Shown here: in pieces, positions 41,555 to 51,193 of the stretch
Numbering within the stretch: position 1 is the stretch's first letter
How the letters are laid out: every line of letters starts with the position of its first letter
Assembly (NCBI RefSeq): GCF_025836975.1
Contig: NZ_CP107548.1
Location: forward strand, 1,426,001 to 1,490,000
Source: Pollutimonas sp. M17
GTDB lineage: Bacteria > Pseudomonadota > Gammaproteobacteria > Burkholderiales > Burkholderiaceae_B
Direction: 5' to 3'
DNA: 64,000 bases
Notes under the pieces: generated by a model
Databases searched by the model: none
The model's input: only the letters and a program-made list of their open reading frames with translations
What the model was told of the DNA's origin: nothing
Position numbers and translations under genes: made by a program

Positions 41555-44449
41555 ATGACAAAACGCAGCTTTACCCTCCGTGCTGTTTTTACCGCGCTGG
41601 CCTGTGCCGGGCTTGCGGCATCTCCGGCGCAGGCCGTAAACATAAACAACGATTACCTGGACGCCTATTACGGCGGCATTCTGGGCAATTACTACGACAG
41701 CGGCGATACCATGCCCAATGTCGCGGCTATATTTCTCGACTATCAAGGGCATGGGCCCGAGCAATGGTGTACCGGCACCTTGATCAATTCGCGGGTGATA
41801 TTGACGGCGGCGCATTGCGTTGCCAATGACAATGCAGAGACGATGCATTCGGGGATAGGGGGCCTGGAGGTCCGCTTTTCCCCCACGCCCGCCACGGCGT
41901 CCAGTCCTTACGATCGCCGTGTGCGTGACATCGTCTTTCACAGCGACTACTTCACCGATGACGATCGGGATATTGCCCTAATCTCGCTGGATCGCCCGGT
42001 GCATGGTCTGGATCTGGTGCAACTGGCTCCCAAGGGGTATGTGGTCGACAAAGAGACGCTCGCCACTATCGTCGGCTATGGCCTGGCGGGAACCGGAACG
42101 AATCCCGGAAGGCCTTCGGGCGGCAGCGGCATCCCCGTGCTGGACGGCTACAACGATGCCAAGCGGCGTATTGCGGTCACGCGGATCGGGGGCGTCCGGG
42201 CGGAAGGGGACATCATTGTCGCGGAGTTCCGGGATCCCGCTCGGCCGGACGAATACAACCAGTATCACCTTGATAGTCCGGTGCCGGTTAACCAGGGCGA
42301 GCCCGAGGGCGGCGACAGCGGCGGACCGCTCTTTATTGAAACGGCTTCCGGCTGGTTGCAGATCGGCACCGTCATGCGGGGCGGTGGCGGCGCATATGGC
42401 AATGCGGGGTACGGCTCTTCGGACGATTGGACCTTCGTGCCTTTCTATTCGGACTGGATCATGGGGAATTTGACAGCTTTGCTCGATGGCGGCGTCGAAT
42501 CGGCCCGGGTCAACCCTTCGGCACCGGGGGTGCCACTACGTTGGAGCGATGCCGCCGCCTGGAGCGGAGCCAAGGTGCCGGGCAACCAGTCCGGCACGGT
42601 AGACGGCGCGACGGGCTTGTGGAATACCGGCACCTATTACAACGTTGCCCTGGACAGCGCCACGCACTTGCAGGTGGACCAGAACGCCAGCGTGGATGCC
42701 GTCAGCATCGATCACGCCGATGCAAGATTGGACGTGCTCACCGGCCAGGAACTGTACACGGTGCTGAACACGGATGTGCTGGCGGGCGAATTGCGGGTCG
42801 ACGGCGGGCTGGACAGCGACGCCCTGAACCTGAAGGGCGGCCGCTTGTCGGGGACCGGCACGATCAAGGTCGCCGACGGCCTGCTCCAGACGGGCGGCGT
42901 GCTGGCGCCGGGTGCATCACCCGGAACACTGACAGTCATCGGCGATCTGAGCCAGGCGGCCGGCGCCCGGTTCGAGGCGGACATCGACGGGCCGGGCATC
43001 GCCAGCGGCGCGGGCAACCATGACCGCGTTCTGGTGTCGGGCACCTATACGGCGGGCGGAACCATCGCTCCGATTCTGCGGGGCATCACGGGCTCGGCCA
43101 ACAATACGTTCACGCCTTCGCTTGGCCAGGGTTTCCAGGTGGTGTCCGCCGCCGGAGGCGTCAAGGGCAGCTATGCGGCGCTGGAGCAGCCGGTTGGCGG
43201 CCTTCCGGCGGGCACGCGTTTCGATACGGTCTATGGTGGCACGTCCGTCACCCTGTATGCAACGCCGTCGGCCTACGGCAACCTGGCCGCGGCGGGCGTG
43301 GATGACAACCATAACCGGCGCGAGCTGGGCAGGGCGCTGGACGCGGCGCGGCCCCAGGCCGGCGTGCGGGCGGCCGATGCCGGAATCAAACAGCTTTACG
43401 ACGGACTGGCGCCCCAGACGGCCGGGAACCTGCCTGTGGCCATGGACCAGCTTGGCGGCGTGGGCTATGCGCAATTGATCCAGGCTGGATTCGAGAACAG
43501 CAAGTTCCTGGTGGAGCAGACCGAACTGGCCCTGGCCGCGCAACGCCGCGGCGATGCCTTGATGCCGCCGTCGCGCTCGATGGCCGGTCTCGAGGCACGG
43601 GCGGGGGCGGAGCCCTCCAATCCGGAGCGCCGGGCATGGGCGACGGCCATAGGGCGGATGTCGTCGCAAAAGGCCGACAACGGCGGCTACAAGACGACGG
43701 ATACGCTGGCGGGCTTGATCGGAGGCGTGCAGCAGCGCCTGGACTCGGGCACCACCGTCGGCTATTCACTGGGCTATGCGCACGGCGGGCCCGACGTGAA
43801 AAGCGGCATGGGCAGCGGCCGCACGGACAATGCGCAACTGATGGTGTATGCAAGCCACGCCCTGGATTCCGGTTATTTCATGCAGGGCACCTTCGGCGCG
43901 GGTCTGGGCCGCAGCAAAGTGGCCCGCCACGTCGCCGTGACGGGGGCCAGCCACAACGGCGGCATGAACACGCGCAATGTCGCGGCGTCGGCCACGTTCG
44001 GCTGGGCCAGCGGCAAGGCGGACGAGCCGCGATTCGAACTGACGGCCGGCATGCGCTACATGGCTCATCATTACCAGGGATTCAGCGACAGCGGCTCGCG
44101 CGCGGCCAGTGCGCTGGACGTCAGCGGCGGCACCCTGCAGTCGATGGCGGCGACGCTGGGCGCGGCGGCCACGGTGCCGTTCAGCGCCGGGTCCGTCGAT
44201 TGGCGCGCCTCGGCATGGGCCAATGTCGGGCATGAATTCGCCGACCGCCATGCCACGATGCGGGCACGCCTGCTGAATGTCTCGTACGAACAGCGCAGCG
44301 GGGATATCGGGCGCGACCGGCTGGCCGCGGGGCTGTCCCTGTCGGGCCAGATGTCCAGGCGCACGGTCCTCAGCCTGGGCGTGTCCGGCGAGCTTGCAAA
44401 AAACTGGAAGGCGGCCGGCGCAACGCTGGGCCTGCAGGTCGCGTTTTAA
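41555..44449 (+). CDS. Autotransporter with trypsin-like (S1) serine-protease passenger
   Basis: A 964-residue type Va secreted protein. The signal peptide ends near residue 27 (AQA-VN). The passenger starts with a chymotrypsin-fold protease: His87 in LTAAHC, Asp139 in DRDIALISLDRPV and Ser255 in EGGDSGGPLF form the triad. A beta-helix-like Gly/Ala/Asp-rich region follows (about 330-560), including the PGASPGTLTVIGDL-type repeat typical of autotransporters. The last ~280 residues form the barrel, ending LGLQVAF with terminal Phe. The protease could act at the surface or release the passenger. It is flanked by two identical tRNA-Leu genes. Confidence 0.93.
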   Translation: MTKRSFTLRAVFTALACAGLAASPAQAVNINNDYLDAYYGGILGNYYDSGDTMPNVAAIFLDYQGHGPEQWCTGTLINSRVILTAAHCVANDNAETMHSGIGGLEVRFSPTPATASSPYDRRVRDIVFHSDYFTDDDRDIALISLDRPVHGLDLVQLAPKGYVVDKETLATIVGYGLAGTGTNPGRPSGGSGIPVLDGYNDAKRRIAVTRIGGVRAEGDIIVAEFRDPARPDEYNQYHLDSPVPVNQGEPEGGDSGGPLFIETASGWLQIGTVMRGGGGAYGNAGYGSSDDWTFVPFYSDWIMGNLTALLDGGVESARVNPSAPGVPLRWSDAAAWSGAKVPGNQSGTVDGATGLWNTGTYYNVALDSATHLQVDQNASVDAVSIDHADARLDVLTGQELYTVLNTDVLAGELRVDGGLDSDALNLKGGRLSGTGTIKVADGLLQTGGVLAPGASPGTLTVIGDLSQAAGARFEADIDGPGIASGAGNHDRVLVSGTYTAGGTIAPILRGITGSANNTFTPSLGQGFQVVSAAGGVKGSYAALEQPVGGLPAGTRFDTVYGGTSVTLYATPSAYGNLAAAGVDDNHNRRELGRALDAARPQAGVRAADAGIKQLYDGLAPQTAGNLPVAMDQLGGVGYAQLIQAGFENSKFLVEQTELALAAQRRGDALMPPSRSMAGLEARAGAEPSNPERRAWATAIGRMSSQKADNGGYKTTDTLAGLIGGVQQRLDSGTTVGYSLGYAHGGPDVKSGMGSGRTDNAQLMVYASHALDSGYFMQGTFGAGLGRSKVARHVAVTGASHNGGMNTRNVAASATFGWASGKADEPRFELTAGMRYMAHHYQGFSDSGSRAASALDVSGGTLQSMAATLGAAATVPFSAGSVDWRASAWANVGHEFADRHATMRARLLNVSYEQRSGDIGRDRLAAGLSLSGQMSRRTVLSLGVSGELAKNWKAAGATLGLQVAF

Positions 44450-44514
44450 GCGGCCATGGCGCGGGCCGCCGCCCGCGCCATGGCAGGGATGGCGCCTGCA
44501 AAGCCCGTTGCAAA

Positions 44515-44548
44515 AGCAAAAAACCCAGCTAAACGTGCGCTTAGCTGG
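44515..44548. terminator. Terminator between the autotransporter and the second tRNA-Leu
   Basis: Stem CCAGCTAA (44525-44532) with TTAGCTGG (44541-44548) and A-rich/T-rich flanks on either side. It can end the tRNA transcript on the minus strand and the autotransporter transcript on the plus strand. Confidence 0.82.
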
Positions 44549-44566
44549 ATTTTCTGTATTTAGCGA

Positions 44567-44651
44567 TGGTGCCCAGGAGAGGACTCGAACCTCCACACCT
44601 TGCGGCACATGGACCTGAACCATGCGCGTCTACCAATTCCGCCACCTGGGC
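44567..44651 (-). tRNA. tRNA-Leu(CAG), second copy
   Basis: Identical over all 85 nt to 41353-41437, while flanks and terminators differ. The two copies are direct repeats 3.2 kb apart. Confidence 0.96.
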
Positions 44652-44752
44652 ATAAAGTGTATGCTATCGCTTTACCGGTACTGCTGTTGCGTTAGCCACA
44701 TCTTTAAGAGGCGCAAAGTATAGCGTACTTTTTAAATTTATGGAAATCACCT

Positions 44753-47194
44753 TTGATCAAACGATCTAAAAACGACACCAACAACAAAGAAACCGCCGCT
44801 GGCCAGCACGAGCTGCCCCCGGATTTCGATCCGGACGTGCCCAGTCGGGAAGTCATACTGCAGCACCTGCGTTCTTCTGAAACGCCCATCGACCCCAAGG
44901 GTCTGGCCAAGGCATTGGGGGCATCGCTGCCGTTGTCCGTCGGGTTCGACCGCCGCCTGAAGGCCATGGAGCGCGACGGGCAGATTTTTTTCAATCCGCA
45001 AGGTCAGTTGTTGTTGAATAGCAAGCTGGATTTCATCGCCGGGAAAGTGCAGGGCCATCGCGACGGCTTCGGTTTTCTGTTGCGCGACGACGGCGGCCCC
45101 GATCTGTTCCTGTCTCCGCGCGAGATGCTCAAGGTCTTGCACGGCGATCGTGTGCTGGCCAAGCCCGACGGCGAGTACCGCGGCAAGCCCGAAGCCACCA
45201 TCGTCGAGGTGGTCGAGCGGCGCACGAACAAGCTGGTGGGGCGCTTTCTTAAAGAGCGCGGCGCCTTCATCGTGGTGCCCGAAGACCAGCGCATCAAGCA
45301 TGACATCATCATCCAGGCATCGGATACGTCCGGCGCCGAGCACGGACAGGTCGTCACCGTGGAAATCGTTCAGCAACCGACCCGCCACACGCAGCCCCTG
45401 GGCAGAGTGGTCGAGGTCCTGGGCGAAATCGACGACCCGGGCATGGAGATCGAGATCGCGGTGCGCAAGTTCGATGTGCCGCACGAGTTTTCCGACGCCG
45501 CGCTGCAACAGGCCGCCAAAGTTCCGTCCACCGTCAAGCCGGCCGAGCTGAAAGGGCGCGTCGACCTGCGCGATGTGCCTTTCGTGACCATCGACGGCGA
45601 GGATGCCCGCGACTTCGACGATGCCGTATTCTGCATGCCGGTCGACCTGGGCACCGAGAAGCGCAAGAAGCCCGGCTGGCGGTTGTTGGTCGCCATCGCG
45701 GACGTCAGCCACTATGTTCAGCCGGGCGATGCCCTGGATGAAGATGCGCTCGATCGCGGCACCAGCGTTTATTTTCCGCGCCGTGTCATTCCCATGCTGC
45801 CCGAAGCGCTGTCCAACGGCATCTGCTCGCTGAATCCGGACACCGACAGGCTGGTCCTGATCTGCGACATGGCCATTGCGGCCAGCGGCGCCAAGGCCGG
45901 CGGCATCAGCGCCTACCAGTTCTACGAAGCGGTCATCCATTCGCATGCGCGCACCACGTACAACGATGTCTGGGCCGCCCTGCAGCAGCCGACGGGTCCG
46001 GCCGCGCAGTCCATGCAAGCCGTTTTGCCGCACATACAGAATCTGTACGAGCTTTACCAGCTGTTTGCCGAAGCGCGCGTAAAGCGCGGCGCCATCGATT
46101 TCGACACGGTCGAGACCCGCATCGTCTGCAATCCCCTGGGCAAGATCGAGCGCATCGAGGCCTATAGCCGCAACGATGCACACAAGCTGATCGAAGAATG
46201 CATGCTGGCCGCCAACACCTGCGCCGCCGAATTCATGACGCGCAACAAGCGCCTGGGGCTTTACCGGGTGCACGAGGGGCCCACGCCGGAGAAGCTCAAG
46301 TCCCTGCGCGACTACCTGCGCAATCTGGGCCTGACGCTGGACGGCGGCGACGATCCGTCGACCACCGATTATGCGCGCCTGATCAAGGCGGCCCGGAACC
46401 GGCCCGACTTCGAGATCATCCAGACCATGTGCCTGCGGTCCTTGCAGCAGGCCATCTACAGCCCCGAACAGGTCGGCCATTTTGGCTTGTCCTACGAACA
46501 CTACGCGCACTTCACCTCGCCCATACGCCGCTACCCCGATCTGCTGACGCATCGCGTCATAAAGGGCGTCCTGCTCGGCAAGCGCTATCTGCCCGCCCTG
46601 GCCGATGTCAGCGGCGTCGCGGCCTTGCCCAAGAACGAGCGCGAACACGCGGTATGGGAAAAACTGGGCCTGCTGCTCTCGGCGCGCGAACGCCGCGCCG
46701 ACGATGCCTCGCGCGATGTCGAGGCATGGCTGAAATGCTGGTTCGTCAAGGAACACGTGGGCGAGGTATTCAGCGGGCGGGTCACCGGCGTGGCCACGTT
46801 CGGCATATTCATTACGCTCGATACCCTGTTCGTGGAAGGCATGGTGCACGTGTCCGAGCTGGGCTCCGATTACTTCCAGTACAACGAGGCCATGAACGAA
46901 CTGCGCGGCGAACGCACCGGCATCCGCTATCGCCTCACCGATGCGGTGCAGGTGCAGGTTTCCCGCGTCGACCTCGAGGCGCGCCGAATCGAATTCCGCC
47001 TGGTAAAGGGCACCGGATTCAAGGCGCTCAAGGCTTCCATCGAGCCCGAGGCCACCACCGAACGCAAGGTCAAGCGCGCGGCCCCGGCCAAGCCGGCCGC
47101 CTTGAAGGGCACGACCTCGCGCCAGCGCAGGGCCGCCGCCAAGCGCGGCGCCAAGTCCGAGACACCCAAGAAGTCGGGGCGCGGCCGTCGCTGA
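44753..47194 (+). CDS. rnr: Ribonuclease R
   Basis: Processive 3'-5' exoribonuclease of 813 aa, acting on structured RNA in decay, rRNA quality control and trans-translation. Order of parts: N-terminal helix-turn-helix (REVILQHLRSSETPIDPKGL), two cold-shock domains (GHRDGFGFLLRDDGGPDLFL), the RNB catalytic domain (TIDGEDARDFDDAVF with four Asp ligands; HFTSPIRRYPDLLTHR), an S1 domain (GRVTGVATFGIFITLDTLFV) and a Lys/Arg-rich tail. It starts with TTG at 44753 behind GGAA. A nine-codon frame beginning at the ATG at 44740 overlaps this start and could modulate it. Confidence 0.93.
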   Translation: MIKRSKNDTNNKETAAGQHELPPDFDPDVPSREVILQHLRSSETPIDPKGLAKALGASLPLSVGFDRRLKAMERDGQIFFNPQGQLLLNSKLDFIAGKVQGHRDGFGFLLRDDGGPDLFLSPREMLKVLHGDRVLAKPDGEYRGKPEATIVEVVERRTNKLVGRFLKERGAFIVVPEDQRIKHDIIIQASDTSGAEHGQVVTVEIVQQPTRHTQPLGRVVEVLGEIDDPGMEIEIAVRKFDVPHEFSDAALQQAAKVPSTVKPAELKGRVDLRDVPFVTIDGEDARDFDDAVFCMPVDLGTEKRKKPGWRLLVAIADVSHYVQPGDALDEDALDRGTSVYFPRRVIPMLPEALSNGICSLNPDTDRLVLICDMAIAASGAKAGGISAYQFYEAVIHSHARTTYNDVWAALQQPTGPAAQSMQAVLPHIQNLYELYQLFAEARVKRGAIDFDTVETRIVCNPLGKIERIEAYSRNDAHKLIEECMLAANTCAAEFMTRNKRLGLYRVHEGPTPEKLKSLRDYLRNLGLTLDGGDDPSTTDYARLIKAARNRPDFEIIQTMCLRSLQQAIYSPEQVGHFGLSYEHYAHFTSPIRRYPDLLTHRVIKGVLLGKRYLPALADVSGVAALPKNEREHAVWEKLGLLLSARERRADDASRDVEAWLKCWFVKEHVGEVFSGRVTGVATFGIFITLDTLFVEGMVHVSELGSDYFQYNEAMNELRGERTGIRYRLTDAVQVQVSRVDLEARRIEFRLVKGTGFKALKASIEPEATTERKVKRAAPAKPAALKGTTSRQRRAAAKRGAKSETPKKSGRGRR

Positions 47195-47267
47195 CGGCCG
47201 GGGTTAAAATCCCTGCATCGGGCGCGTATGCCGAACCGCGCCCGGCTACCCAACTCTAAGGAAAATC

Positions 47268-48014
47268 ATGTCGTCTCATCAGGTCCTCGCCGGCTTCCAT
47301 GCGGTGGTTGCCCGCCTGCGCTATGCGCCGGACTCCATCAAGGAACTCTATGCCGAGGCATCGCGGCGCGACAAGCGCATGCAGGCCTTGATCGAGCAGG
47401 CGCAGGCCGCCGGGATCCGCGTTCATCCCGTGTCCGTCGACCGGCTGGACGGCCTGGCGCGCGGCACGCGCCATCAGGGCGTGGTGGCGCTGGCCCAGGC
47501 GCGCGAACTCGCGGTCGACGTGAATGAAGTGCTGGACGTGCTTGAAGACAGGGCCGAGCCGGCGCTATTGCTCATTCTCGACGGCGTGACCGATCCGCAC
47601 AACCTGGGTGCATGCCTGCGCACGGCCGACGCCGCCGGCGTGCATGCGGTCATTGCCCCCCGCGACAGGGCGGTGGGGCTGAACAGCACCGTGCAGAGGG
47701 TGGCCTGCGGCGCCGCCGAAACAGTGCCGTATATCATGGTCACGAATCTTGCGCGTGCCATGCGCCAGCTGAAGGAACGCGACGTCTGGCTGGTGGGCAC
47801 CGATGACCAGGCCGGCGCGAGCATGCACCAGGTGGATGCGCGGCGCGCCATGGCGTGGGTCATGGGCGCGGAAGGCGAGGGGATGCGCCGCCTCACCCGG
47901 GAGACGTGCGACGAACTGGTGGCCATTCCCATGCGGGGTTCGGTAGAGAGCCTGAACGTCAGCGTCGCCAGCGCAGTGTGCCTGTACGAGGCGGTGCGTC
48001 AACGGCAGCCGTAG
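47268..48014 (+). CDS. rlmB: 23S rRNA (guanosine-2'-O)-methyltransferase RlmB
   Basis: SPOUT-class enzyme of 248 aa that methylates G2251 of 23S rRNA. An N-terminal substrate-binding domain ([30 protein letters not shown]) precedes the knotted catalytic domain: [33 protein letters not shown] and [20 protein letters not shown]. It follows rnr by 73 bp, the same pairing as in many proteobacteria. Confidence 0.95.
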   Translation: MSSHQVLAGFHAVVARLRYAPDSIKELYAEASRRDKRMQALIEQAQAAGIRVHPVSVDRLDGLARGTRHQGVVALAQARELAVDVNEVLDVLEDRAEPALLLILDGVTDPHNLGACLRTADAAGVHAVIAPRDRAVGLNSTVQRVACGAAETVPYIMVTNLARAMRQLKERDVWLVGTDDQAGASMHQVDARRAMAWVMGAEGEGMRRLTRETCDELVAIPMRGSVESLNVSVASAVCLYEAVRQRQP

Positions 48015-48109
48015 AGCCGGCAAGGGCATGCTTGCCGGCCTCCGCGGCCAATGCCTGCCTTTGCGCTTCTCCCTTTTTCTTTCACTCAAATCATCGTTGT
48101 CCCGACACC

Positions 48110-49339
48110 ATGGCTAATAACGGTTTTACCACCACCATCGTCCATTCCGACCGCCGCTCCGCGGTGGAGCACGGCGCCATCCACAAGCCCATGCATCCCT
48201 CGTCCGAATACGCATTCGCCGATTCGCGCGAGCTGGCGGCGGTGTTCCAGGGCAAGGCGGGTTTCACGTACGCGCGGCAGGGCACGCCGACCACCGCCGC
48301 ATTGGAATCGAAGATCACTCAAATGGAAGAGGGTGAAGGCACGGTCAGTTTCGCCACGGGCATGGCGGCGCTGGCAGCCACCTTTTTTACCTTGCTCAAG
48401 GCCGGCGACCACCTGATCAGCAGCCAGCACATTTTCGGCAATACCAACAGCCTGCTCGGTACGCTGGCCGACCTGGGCGTGCAGGTAACGATGGTCGACG
48501 CAACGGATGCGCGCAACGTCGTGGCCGCCTTGCGGCCCGAAACCAAGATGGTGTTCACCGAATCGCTGGCCAATCCGGGCACCCAGATTGCCGACCTGAA
48601 GACCATCGGCGATTGGTGCCGCAAGGAAAACCTGGTGTATGTCGTCGACCATACCCTGGTCACGCCTTTGCTTTGCACGGGCAAAAGCGTGGGCGCTGCG
48701 CTGGTCGTCAATTCCTTGTCCAAGCACATAGGCGGACACGGCAATGCCTTGGGCGGCGCCGTGACCAGCACCGGTTTGTATGACTGGTCCGGCTATGCCA
48801 ATATCGCCGAACCCTACCGCAAGGGCAAGCCGACTACATGGGGATTGACGCAGATAAAGAAGAAGGGGTTGCGCGACATGGGCGGCACGCTGTCGTCCGA
48901 GGCGGCGCACCGCCTGGCGGCCGGCGCCGAAACGCTTTCATTGCGAATGGACAAGATATGCGCGAATGCGCTGGCGCTGGCGCAGGCCTTGAGCGCTCAT
49001 CCCAAGGTCGCCAAGGTCCATTACCCCGGCCTGCCCGGCCATGAGCAGCATGCGCGCGCCACGCAGCTGTTCGGCAAGCGCTACGGCGGGCTGATGGGCA
49101 TAGAGCTGATCGATGAGATCGACGTGTTCGATTTCCTGAATCGCCTCAAGGTGCTGGCCCTGGCCACGCACCTGGGCGACAACCGCACGCTGGTCCTGCC
49201 GATGGCGCATACCATCTATTACGAGATGGGCCCTGAGCGCCGTGCCCTGATGGGGATTTCCGACAACTTCCTGCGCGTCTCGATAGGCATCGAAGACGCC
49301 GAAGACCTGATCGGCGATTTTGAGCAGGCCCTGGAATAG
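48110..49339 (+). CDS. Cystathionine gamma-synthase family PLP enzyme
   Basis: A 409-residue fold-type I PLP enzyme of the Cys/Met metabolism family. Visible are YARQGTPTTAALESKITQME, the aromatic-type SFATGMAALAATFF, VDHTLVTPLL and the PLP lysine in VNSLSKHIGGHGNALGG. The C-terminal IGIEDAEDLIGDFEQAL is typical. Several activities (cystathionine synthase/lyase, O-acylhomoserine sulfhydrylase) share these motifs, so no gene name is given. No ribosome-binding site is evident before the ATG. Confidence 0.88.
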   Translation: MANNGFTTTIVHSDRRSAVEHGAIHKPMHPSSEYAFADSRELAAVFQGKAGFTYARQGTPTTAALESKITQMEEGEGTVSFATGMAALAATFFTLLKAGDHLISSQHIFGNTNSLLGTLADLGVQVTMVDATDARNVVAALRPETKMVFTESLANPGTQIADLKTIGDWCRKENLVYVVDHTLVTPLLCTGKSVGAALVVNSLSKHIGGHGNALGGAVTSTGLYDWSGYANIAEPYRKGKPTTWGLTQIKKKGLRDMGGTLSSEAAHRLAAGAETLSLRMDKICANALALAQALSAHPKVAKVHYPGLPGHEQHARATQLFGKRYGGLMGIELIDEIDVFDFLNRLKVLALATHLGDNRTLVLPMAHTIYYEMGPERRALMGISDNFLRVSIGIEDAEDLIGDFEQALE

Positions 49340-49680
49340 CCGGGTAGCGGCCGGCGGTTTTACCATAAATATGGCTGGGCCGAAATGCCTTTCAAAAAAG
49401 CATTGTAAATTTCCATCATGTTGGCCTGTGCAGGTAAAAAGTGAGTAACTATGCGGGTTTTGAGAGCTTTTTTGCTTGACAGGCCTGGCGTTCAAAGGCT
49501 TAATACGCGTTAGCCAGCCGCGTGCGTGTATTGTTTTGAATACGCCACATGGTTGCGCCGCATAGTCCTATGCGGGTAATACGACCAGCGCCGATCACCG
49601 TGCCTCGTATATTTTCATCAAGCGCCAAGCCAGTCTTTCAGACGACGCTTGGCTACAATAATTTTTAGGGGTAATCCTTA
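49340..49680. promoter_or_regulatory. Long leader region with hup promoter
   Basis: No gene in 341 bp. A -35 TTGACA (49476-49481) and a -10 CTTAAT (49499-49504), 17 bp apart, point to the HU gene and would give a leader of about 170 nt. The rest contains short AT-rich runs but no clear hairpin terminator for the upstream gene. Confidence 0.6.
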
Positions 49681-49953
49681 ATGAACAAAACAGAGCTTAT
49701 CGAACACATTTCCACCAAAGCCGATTTGTCCAAGGCCGATGCCGGCCGCGCACTCGAAGCCTTTATCGGCGCCGTCAAAACTACACTAAAAAAGAAAGGC
49801 TCGGTAACCTTGGTGGGCTTTGGAACGTTCGCCGTATCCGAGCGCGCTGCGCGCACCGGCCGCAACCCCCGCACGGGCGAAGCCATCAAGATCAAGAAAG
49901 CACGCGTGCCCAAGTTCCGTCCGGGCAAGGCACTGAAAGACGCCGTCAACTAA
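49681..49953 (+). CDS. hup: DNA-binding protein HU
   Basis: Histone-like nucleoid protein of 90 aa. [20 protein letters not shown], the conserved [20 protein letters not shown] arm and the C-terminal [13 protein letters not shown] leave no doubt about the family. The HU-beta-like sequence would form a homodimer that bends DNA. AGGGG precedes the ATG. Confidence 0.96.
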   Translation: MNKTELIEHISTKADLSKADAGRALEAFIGAVKTTLKKKGSVTLVGFGTFAVSERAARTGRNPRTGEAIKIKKARVPKFRPGKALKDAVN

Positions 49954-50070
49954 GACAGTCTTTGTTGCAACGCAAGACGCGCTGGGATATAATTTTTTTC
50001 TTATCGCGTTTTGCAGCAAGTGTAGTGGCCCCAGGGTTGCAGGCAATGAAAATTGCCAGCCCGAAAAAAT

Positions 50071-50146
50071 GGGTGCTTAGCTCAGCTGGTAGAGCGGCGC
50101 CCTTACAAGGCGTAGGTCGGCGGTTCGAACCCGTCAGCACCCACCA
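50071..50146 (+). tRNA. tRNA-Val(TAC)
   Basis: A 76-nt cloverleaf with encoded CCA: acceptor GGGTGCT/AGCACCC, D-stem GCTC/GAGC, anticodon loop CTTACAA with TAC, T-loop TTCGAAC. Confidence 0.97.
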
Positions 50147-50162
50147 CTAAAACTGCAGATCG

Positions 50163-50194
50163 AAAAGCCGCTTAAAGTCTTAAGCGGCTTTTTT
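50163..50194 (+). terminator. Terminator of tRNA-Val
   Basis: Stem AAAGCCGCTTAA with TTAAGCGGCTTT (about 50164-50191), 4-nt AGTC loop, followed by T residues on the plus strand. Confidence 0.93.
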
Positions 50195-50246
50195 ATTTGT
50201 CCGGCGTTCCGATCAGTTTTTTTCACGGCATGGTTGCAATGTTTAT

Positions 50247-50261
50247 TGCGAATAGTTCGCA
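50247..50261 (+). promoter_or_regulatory. Fur box upstream of tonB
   Basis: TGCGAAT-A-GTTCGCA is a 7-1-7 palindrome-like site matching the TGAGAAT-N-ATTCTCA Fur core at 11 of 14 positions, within AT-rich DNA 86 bp before tonB. It suggests iron repression of tonB-exbB-exbD. Confidence 0.7.
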
Positions 50262-50346
50262 TTATTGTTAATATCCTAGCCTTGTCTGAGAAACAGCCGT
50301 TTGTGCACGATACTGACGCTGTACAACTTTTTTGATTGCTGGATTC

Positions 50347-51183
50347 ATGCCGCGTTCTCGTGTTCAACCGAAACTTCGCCCCGCCTTGATCAAGGCGGTG
50401 GGGGCTACTGCCGCAGTGGGCCTGCATCTTGCAGTATTGGGGGCGATATTGACTGCTCCTCCCGCCAAGCCTGAAATCGACATGCCTGAAACGGTTGAGG
50501 TGCGTTTCGTCGAGATTGCCGATGAGATTGTCGAGGCGGCTCCAGCCGTCGAGCCCGTTGAAGAGGTCATACCGGAACCTGTGCCCGAGCCGCCGCCTGA
50601 ACCGGAGCCGGAGCCTGAACCCGAGGTCATACCCGAGCCCGAACCCCTGGTCGAGCCTGAACCGGAGCCCGAGCCCGAACCGGTCGTCGAGGAGCCCGAG
50701 CCGGAAAGCATTACCCCGGAGCCTCCTCCGGAACCCAAGCCGGAACCGAAACCAGAGCCCAAGCCTAAACCCAAGCCGAAGCCCAAACCCAAACCCAAGC
50801 CGGTGGTCAAGCCCGAGCCTGTACAGCCTCCGGCGGCGCCTGAGGGCAGGGCAGCCGCTCCGGCCGTGCCCAAGGCGCCGCCCGCGCCCGTGGATCCGGA
50901 TCGGCCGCGCCTGATCGGCAAGGTCGACTATCTGGGCAAGCGGCCCAGCCCCGTTTATCCGCGGATTTCCGAGAGGCGCGGCGAGCAGGGACGTGTCGTG
51001 GTGCGTGTATTGATTTCCCCCCAGGGAAGTGTGGTGAGTGTAACGGTGCGTTCGTCGTCGGGTTACGAGCGGCTGGACGAGGCGGCGGTGAAGGCAGCCC
51101 GATCCGCGCGCTTCAAGCCTTACACAGAAAACGGCATTGCATACCAGGCCATGGCCGACATCCCTTTTGATTTCGTTTTATAG
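50347..51183 (+). CDS. tonB: TonB energy-transducing protein
   Basis: Periplasm-spanning protein of 278 aa that passes the ExbBD proton-motive-force signal to outer-membrane receptors. One N-terminal membrane anchor (about 14-37), then an Ala/Pro-rich spacer with Glu-Pro repeats (about 76-130) and Lys-Pro repeats (131-157), and the C-terminal TonB fold (199-278; [20 protein letters not shown] holds the YP motif). The opposite charges of the EP and KP blocks can stiffen the spacer. It likely energises the siderophore receptor at 13.2 kb. Confidence 0.95.
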   Translation: MPRSRVQPKLRPALIKAVGATAAVGLHLAVLGAILTAPPAKPEIDMPETVEVRFVEIADEIVEAAPAVEPVEEVIPEPVPEPPPEPEPEPEPEVIPEPEPLVEPEPEPEPEPVVEEPEPESITPEPPPEPKPEPKPEPKPKPKPKPKPKPKPVVKPEPVQPPAAPEGRAAAPAVPKAPPAPVDPDRPRLIGKVDYLGKRPSPVYPRISERRGEQGRVVVRVLISPQGSVVSVTVRSSSGYERLDEAAVKAARSARFKPYTENGIAYQAMADIPFDFVL

Positions 51184-51193
51184 GACGCAATGA

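Noticed and set aside
44740-44769. Nine-codon frame overlapping the rnr start as a separate gene
   Set aside because: Too short to claim; it may affect rnr translation but there is no independent evidence.
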